NCBI GenBank assembly: GCA_029979375.1
Contig: JAPOHQ010000017.1
Coordinates: 1 to 17,436, forward strand
Length of the DNA stretch: 17,436 bases
Reading direction: 5' to 3'
Source: Microbacteriaceae bacterium
GTDB lineage: Bacteria > Actinomycetota > Actinomycetes > Actinomycetales > Microbacteriaceae
Positions 14,311 through 17,436 of this stretch are shown piece by piece. The notes under the pieces were generated by a model. It was given only the letters and a program-made list of their open reading frames with translations. It was not told the origin of the DNA and ran no database searches. Both the position numbers and the translations under genes were made by a program. Position 1 is the first letter of the stretch. Every line of letters starts with the position of its first letter.

Positions 14311-15237
14311 CTAGTAGCCGAGCAGGGGATCGACGACCCCGGTTAGCGCTTCGCCAGCGAGCCAGGCCGACACGTTTTCTCGCAGTCTCAGCGCGAATAG
14401 CCTTGTGACTATCGGCATGGTGTCTGCGGTGTGAGGGGTAATCAGCAAGTTTTCAACCTGCCACATCGGGTGGTCATCTGGGAGAGGCTCCGGGTAGGTG
14501 ACATCTGTTGCGCAGGCCGCAATTGCCCCGCTTTCGAGTGCCGCCACTAGGTCCTCTTGAATCACGATCTCTCCGCGGGCCACGTTCACCAGGTAGGCGT
14601 CATCTCTCATGAGATCGAATCTCTTTTTGTTGAATAAAAACCTGGTCTCGTCGGTGAGAGCGCAGGCCAGCACCACAAATTTTGCTGTTTTCAGAACGGC
14701 ATCAAGCTCGGCAAAACCTGCGGTCCTTGAGAACTCGCTGTGCTCGAAGGGTTCATCAGGACGCTTTCTAACGACGGTCACCTTGGTACGCATCGGAGCT
14801 AACAGCTCAACAAGCTGCTGGGCTATCCCGCCGCCGCCAACAATGACTAGCTCCTCATCAAATAGAGAGTCTGCGTATTTCTTGCCCCAGGTCTTCTCTC
14901 GAACCCGCAATGGAATCTTTCGCCCCATGGCCATGCAGAGCATCAGCGCGTGCTCTGCGACAGGCTCTGAGTAGGAGCGTTTGGCGGAGGTGAATGTAAT
15001 CGAAGGATGTTTTGCGATTGTGTCTGCAAAGGCGTCCACGCCTGCGAAAGGCAGCTGCACCCACCTCAGCTGAGGGTTCTCCTCGATTGTCTTGGCAAGC
15101 AGCGCCGGCTGGGAGTAATCAGTCCAGACCAGAGCCTCGACCTCTGATCCCATTGCCGTGATCGAACCTCCCGACTCTGTTATTGCGTCGGCGTAGTGCT
15201 CGAATGTTCTGGGCTCGAGCGCGATCTGGTTATTCAA
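14311..15237 (-). CDS. D-isomer-specific 2-hydroxyacid dehydrogenase
   Basis: A 308-residue NAD(P)-dependent oxidoreductase interconverting 2-oxo acids and D-2-hydroxy acids. The nucleotide motif is VGGGGIAQQL, with VVRKRP at the end of the second strand; the basic residues there hint at NADP(H). The catalytic Arg is in NVARGEIV, the Glu in YPEPLP and the His in TPHTAD, so the triad looks complete. The start is TTG at 15237, overlapping the DUF2087 stop by 8 bases, with GGAGAG about 4 bases upstream. The RhtB-type gene follows after 7 bases. The substrate is unknown; glyoxylate/hydroxypyruvate reductase-like enzymes are the nearest class by general look. Confidence 0.88.
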   Translation of the reverse strand: MNNQIALEPRTFEHYADAITESGGSITAMGSEVEALVWTDYSQPALLAKTIEENPQLRWVQLPFAGVDAFADTIAKHPSITFTSAKRSYSEPVAEHALMLCMAMGRKIPLRVREKTWGKKYADSLFDEELVIVGGGGIAQQLVELLAPMRTKVTVVRKRPDEPFEHSEFSRTAGFAELDAVLKTAKFVVLACALTDETRFLFNKKRFDLMRDDAYLVNVARGEIVIQEDLVAALESGAIAACATDVTYPEPLPDDHPMWQVENLLITPHTADTMPIVTRLFALRLRENVSAWLAGEALTGVVDPLLGY

Positions 15238-15490
15238 CTTCTCTCCAGTAGCTAACTCCTCGACTGTCGCGCATCAGCACCCGGTAGTCAATCAGCATCC
15301 TTCTGAGGGCAACATATTCATCGCTGAAGCCCATCAGGATTTCATTCACCTCGCGCTCCGAATAACATCGGGTCGGTTCAAAGAAAGTTGCCAGGTGCTC
15401 TGCTAACTCTCGCTGAGTGTCGGTCTTCACCGGGAGGTGTGGGAGTCGCCCCTGCTTGTCGAAGAAGCGCTCGATAGTCGCATTAGGCAC
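15230..15490 (-). CDS. DUF2087 domain protein
   Basis: An 86-residue protein made up of the DUF2087 domain: IERFFDKQGRLPHLPVK, then ATFFEPTRCYSEREVNEIL and LRRMLIDYRVLMRDSRGVSYWR. The domain often occurs alone or behind ArsR-type winged helices and itself looks like a small helical, possibly DNA-binding unit; its function is not established. The start is GTG at 15490, which overlaps the isochorismatase stop by 8 bases and has GAGG upstream. A longer frame to 15556 would overlap that gene by 74 bases and is rejected. It sits in the middle of the operon, overlapping both neighbours. Confidence 0.82.
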   Translation of the reverse strand: MPNATIERFFDKQGRLPHLPVKTDTQRELAEHLATFFEPTRCYSEREVNEILMGFSDEYVALRRMLIDYRVLMRDSRGVSYWREVE

Positions 15491-15971
15491 TGAGGGCCTC
15501 GAGATCTTTTTGAATTCGATCGGAGATGCTCTCAGCAGACTCGGTTTCAGAGCCATAAGTGCCGTGCAGGGCGCGGTTCACGGTAATGCGGAAGCCCTGT
15601 TCCACGGCACCGCGGCCGGTTGCCTGCAAACACAACTCCGATTGCAGACCCGCAAGCTCTACTTCACCGACACCAAGTTCACGGAGGTAGGGTGCAAGGT
15701 CATGGTTCGATTCGAAAGCATTCTGTGTCGTCTTCCGAAAGACCCTCTCCCCCTCGGCAGGGGCAAGCGCAAGCTGCCAGTAGGGCATTCCAGGAGCATC
15801 GAGTTCGCCCTCGGGCGCATCGTTCTGAATGAAGATGACAGGCTCGCCAGCCTCTCGGGCGCTGAGGATGCGATTGGCTATTCGACCGAGCAGATCGTTG
15901 GACCCAGGCACTGGCCAATCACCAAAGAACATGCAAACCTGAACATCGATCACAAGCAGGGCTTTACTCAC
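15483..15971 (-). CDS. isochorismatase-family cysteine hydrolase
   Basis: A 162-residue member of the isochorismatase-like hydrolases, which include nicotinamidases, N-carbamoyl amidases and related amide hydrolases. The catalytic triad is visible: D9 in VIDVQ, K80 in FRKTTQNAF and C114 in GLQSELCLQATGRGA. The presence of the cysteine favours an amidohydrolase over a true isochorismatase. The start is GTG at 15971; no strong ribosome binding site is seen. It is the first gene of the operon and is divergent from the P450 gene across 102 bases. The substrate is unknown. Confidence 0.87.
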   Translation of the reverse strand: MSKALLVIDVQVCMFFGDWPVPGSNDLLGRIANRILSAREAGEPVIFIQNDAPEGELDAPGMPYWQLALAPAEGERVFRKTTQNAFESNHDLAPYLRELGVGEVELAGLQSELCLQATGRGAVEQGFRITVNRALHGTYGSETESAESISDRIQKDLEALSA

Positions 15972-16073
15972 ATCGATGAGTTTGCCACAAGGAAAACTAA
16001 TTCGCTGCCGAGCAACTGCCCACTTGATTCGAGACGCTTACTGTGCTTCGCTTTTTTGAGCGAGGAGGCAAAA

Positions 16074-17436
16074 GTGACCAGAGCATATTCGGCTACGAGA
16101 CCGCCTGAATACCCTGCCAAGCCCGCGCCTCGACGCCTTCGAGACTTTGATGCTGGGGCCCTTCCGCCGGGTCCGAGAAAGTTCCCCGGCCAGCTGACCG
16201 TTGAGTTTTCGCTCGACACCCCTGGCTTTTTGCTGGATTTGCATCGCAAATACGGTGATGCCGCCTCATTCTCCCTCGCTGGAGAGCTCTTCATCGCCGT
16301 GTTCAACCCTGAGGCAGTAGTCGATGTCTTAGTCAAGAAACAGCACTCCTTCATCAAAGGGGTCGGCTTCGAAAGAATGCACAAGGTTCTTGGCAAGGGC
16401 CTATTGACAAACGAGGAGCCTGTTCACCTGAGGCATCGCAGGATGATGCAGCCTCCGTTTCACCACCAGAAACTTGATGAATACGCTCAAAAAATGCAGC
16501 GAGTCGTTAGGGATCACATTGGAAGGAGGGAGGTTGGTTCTCAGGTTGAGGCCGCAGAGGAAATGATGGAGCTCACCTTCCAGATCGTTGCCCAAATCCT
16601 TTTCAGCACGGAAATCGGGGAGTTTGCCAAGGGGGTCCAGCACCACATGGGCATCGCCATTGACCGCATCGAGAGAACGATGCTTCCTGGATTCGACCGC
16701 TATGACGAATGGCCAGTTCCATACTTCAGAAAGTTCAAGGACTCGTCAAACTACCTCTCGGAAGTTGCAGAGGAGATCATCGGGCGACGCCTAGCAAGCG
16801 GAGAAATTGGAGAGGACCTGCTCGGCCTTCTAATTCAGGCTCGCGATGAAGACGACTCGCAGCTCTCTGCCGACGATGTTCGGGACGAGACGCTCACCCT
16901 GATTCTTAGTGGGCATGAGACTACAGCGAATGTCACAACCTGGGCGATGGCCTACCTTCGAGATCGAGAAGACCTATGGGATGTTCTGGCTGCGGAGGCA
17001 AGCGAGTATCTGCCTGAGAATGAGTTTCCTCAACTCCAAAGAATTCTCAGCGCCCCAATTGCCAATTCGGTGTTTGCCGAGGCCCTAAGGCTTGCTCCTC
17101 CCGTTTGGGTTGCACCAAGACGTGCCCTGGAAGATGTCGAGGTCGGTGGCACAGCAATTCCGAAGGGAGCCCACGTCCTGGTCTCCCAGTTTGCAAGTCA
17201 CCGCAGCGAAAAGTACTTCGAAGATCCAGATGCCTTCAAGCCTGAGCGTTGGGCCGATGAGTTTGAATCGAAACTGCCAAGAGGGGCATATTTTCCATTT
17301 GGTGCTGGAACTAGAAAGTGCCTTGGAGATCAGTTTGCCCTGCTCGAGGCCAACATCATTCTTCTCGAGATGGCAAGAAGCAAGAGGCTGAAGCCAGTGG
17401 CAGCAGGCCTACCTAAAGCGGAGCCGAGGGCAACCT
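16074..17436 (+). CDS. cytochrome P450, 3' end cut by window edge
   Basis: A haem monooxygenase. I translated 454 codons without a stop; the family is about 450-470 residues, so only a short end is missing. The start is GTG at 16074 with a perfect AGGAGG six bases upstream. The oxygen-activating helix shows G280-H-E-T-T284, the ExxR motif is E336-A-L-R339, and the haem-binding segment is FPFGAGTRKCLGDQFALLEA with C416 as the iron ligand. LPPGPRKFPG at about 30-39 is the usual proline-rich entry; no membrane anchor is seen. By eye the C-terminal third recalls CYP175A1-type carotene hydroxylases and CYP4/CYP102-like enzymes. No ferredoxin or reductase gene is nearby. A carotenoid substrate is possible, given the crt genes 5 kb away, but unproven. 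A small hairpin (tcgct...agcga, 16048-16063) precedes the ribosome binding site. Confidence 0.93.
   Translation, partial: MTRAYSATRPPEYPAKPAPRRLRDFDAGALPPGPRKFPGQLTVEFSLDTPGFLLDLHRKYGDAASFSLAGELFIAVFNPEAVVDVLVKKQHSFIKGVGFERMHKVLGKGLLTNEEPVHLRHRRMMQPPFHHQKLDEYAQKMQRVVRDHIGRREVGSQVEAAEEMMELTFQIVAQILFSTEIGEFAKGVQHHMGIAIDRIERTMLPGFDRYDEWPVPYFRKFKDSSNYLSEVAEEIIGRRLASGEIGEDLLGLLIQARDEDDSQLSADDVRDETLTLILSGHETTANVTTWAMAYLRDREDLWDVLAAEASEYLPENEFPQLQRILSAPIANSVFAEALRLAPPVWVAPRRALEDVEVGGTAIPKGAHVLVSQFASHRSEKYFEDPDAFKPERWADEFESKLPRGAYFPFGAGTRKCLGDQFALLEANIILLEMARSKRLKPVAAGLPKAEPRAT

Noticed and set aside
15491..15556. N-terminal extension of the DUF2087 gene
   Set aside because: It would overlap the isochorismatase-like gene by 74 bases; the GTG at 15490 gives a standard domain length and an 8-base overlap.
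15968..16396. Minus-strand frame of 142 codons over the P450 start
   Set aside because: The plus strand here encodes the N-terminal part of the P450 with a perfect Shine-Dalgarno; the opposite frame is Ser/Lys-rich without a domain.
1..17436. Mobile elements, CRISPR arrays, tRNA genes, phage genes
   Set aside because: Reading both strands, I saw no transposase or integrase, no spaced direct repeats and no tRNA-like cloverleaf.

Overview
The window looks like a piece of a compact actinobacterial chromosome, most likely from a small-genome member of the Microbacteriaceae. The grounds are the gene order ilvD-ilvB-ilvN-ilvC-serA, a C50-type carotenoid cluster with a two-subunit lycopene cyclase, moderate-to-high GC by eye, many GTG/TTG starts, very short intergenic spaces and several probable leaderless starts. 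The taxon is an inference. I see no mobile element, CRISPR array, tRNA or rRNA.

Layout. Positions 1-6847 (minus strand) hold branched-chain amino acid and serine synthesis: ilvD, ilvB, ilvN and ilvC, closed by a clear rho-independent terminator. A separate promoter follows, with a perfect CsoR-type palindrome in its spacer, driving an unlisted 39-residue Cys-rich protein gene. serA comes next, with a TTG start, and runs off the left edge. The striking defect is in ilvB: an in-frame amber codon replaces a serine codon inside the conserved NSGG-GTMG segment. The reading frame continues undamaged behind it, and a Shine-Dalgarno-like GGGAGGTG precedes an in-frame ATG, so the enzyme is broken, mis-sequenced or made as two pieces.

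Positions 6893-10808 (plus strand) hold a tightly coupled carotenoid operon: crtB, crtI, the two lycopene cyclase subunits and a UbiA-family lycopene elongase. It diverges from ilvD across only 45 bases. No GGPP synthase gene (crtE) is present, so the precursor must come from elsewhere.

Positions 10788-13698 hold a SprT-like metallopeptidase, a MalY/PatB-type PLP enzyme and a LysE/ArgO-type exporter on the minus strand, then an unlisted 57-residue membrane protein and a Bcp peroxiredoxin on the plus strand. Positions 13695-15971 hold a minus-strand four-gene operon read in the order isochorismatase-like hydrolase, DUF2087 protein, D-2-hydroxyacid dehydrogenase, RhtB-type exporter. A cytochrome P450 gene diverges from it and runs off the right edge.

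The first two blocks are metabolically clear: valine/isoleucine/leucine precursors plus serine, and a membrane carotenoid pigment. The four-gene operon looks like a small catabolic or detoxification unit, but its substrate cannot be read from sequence. No stretch above 300 bases lacks a gene.
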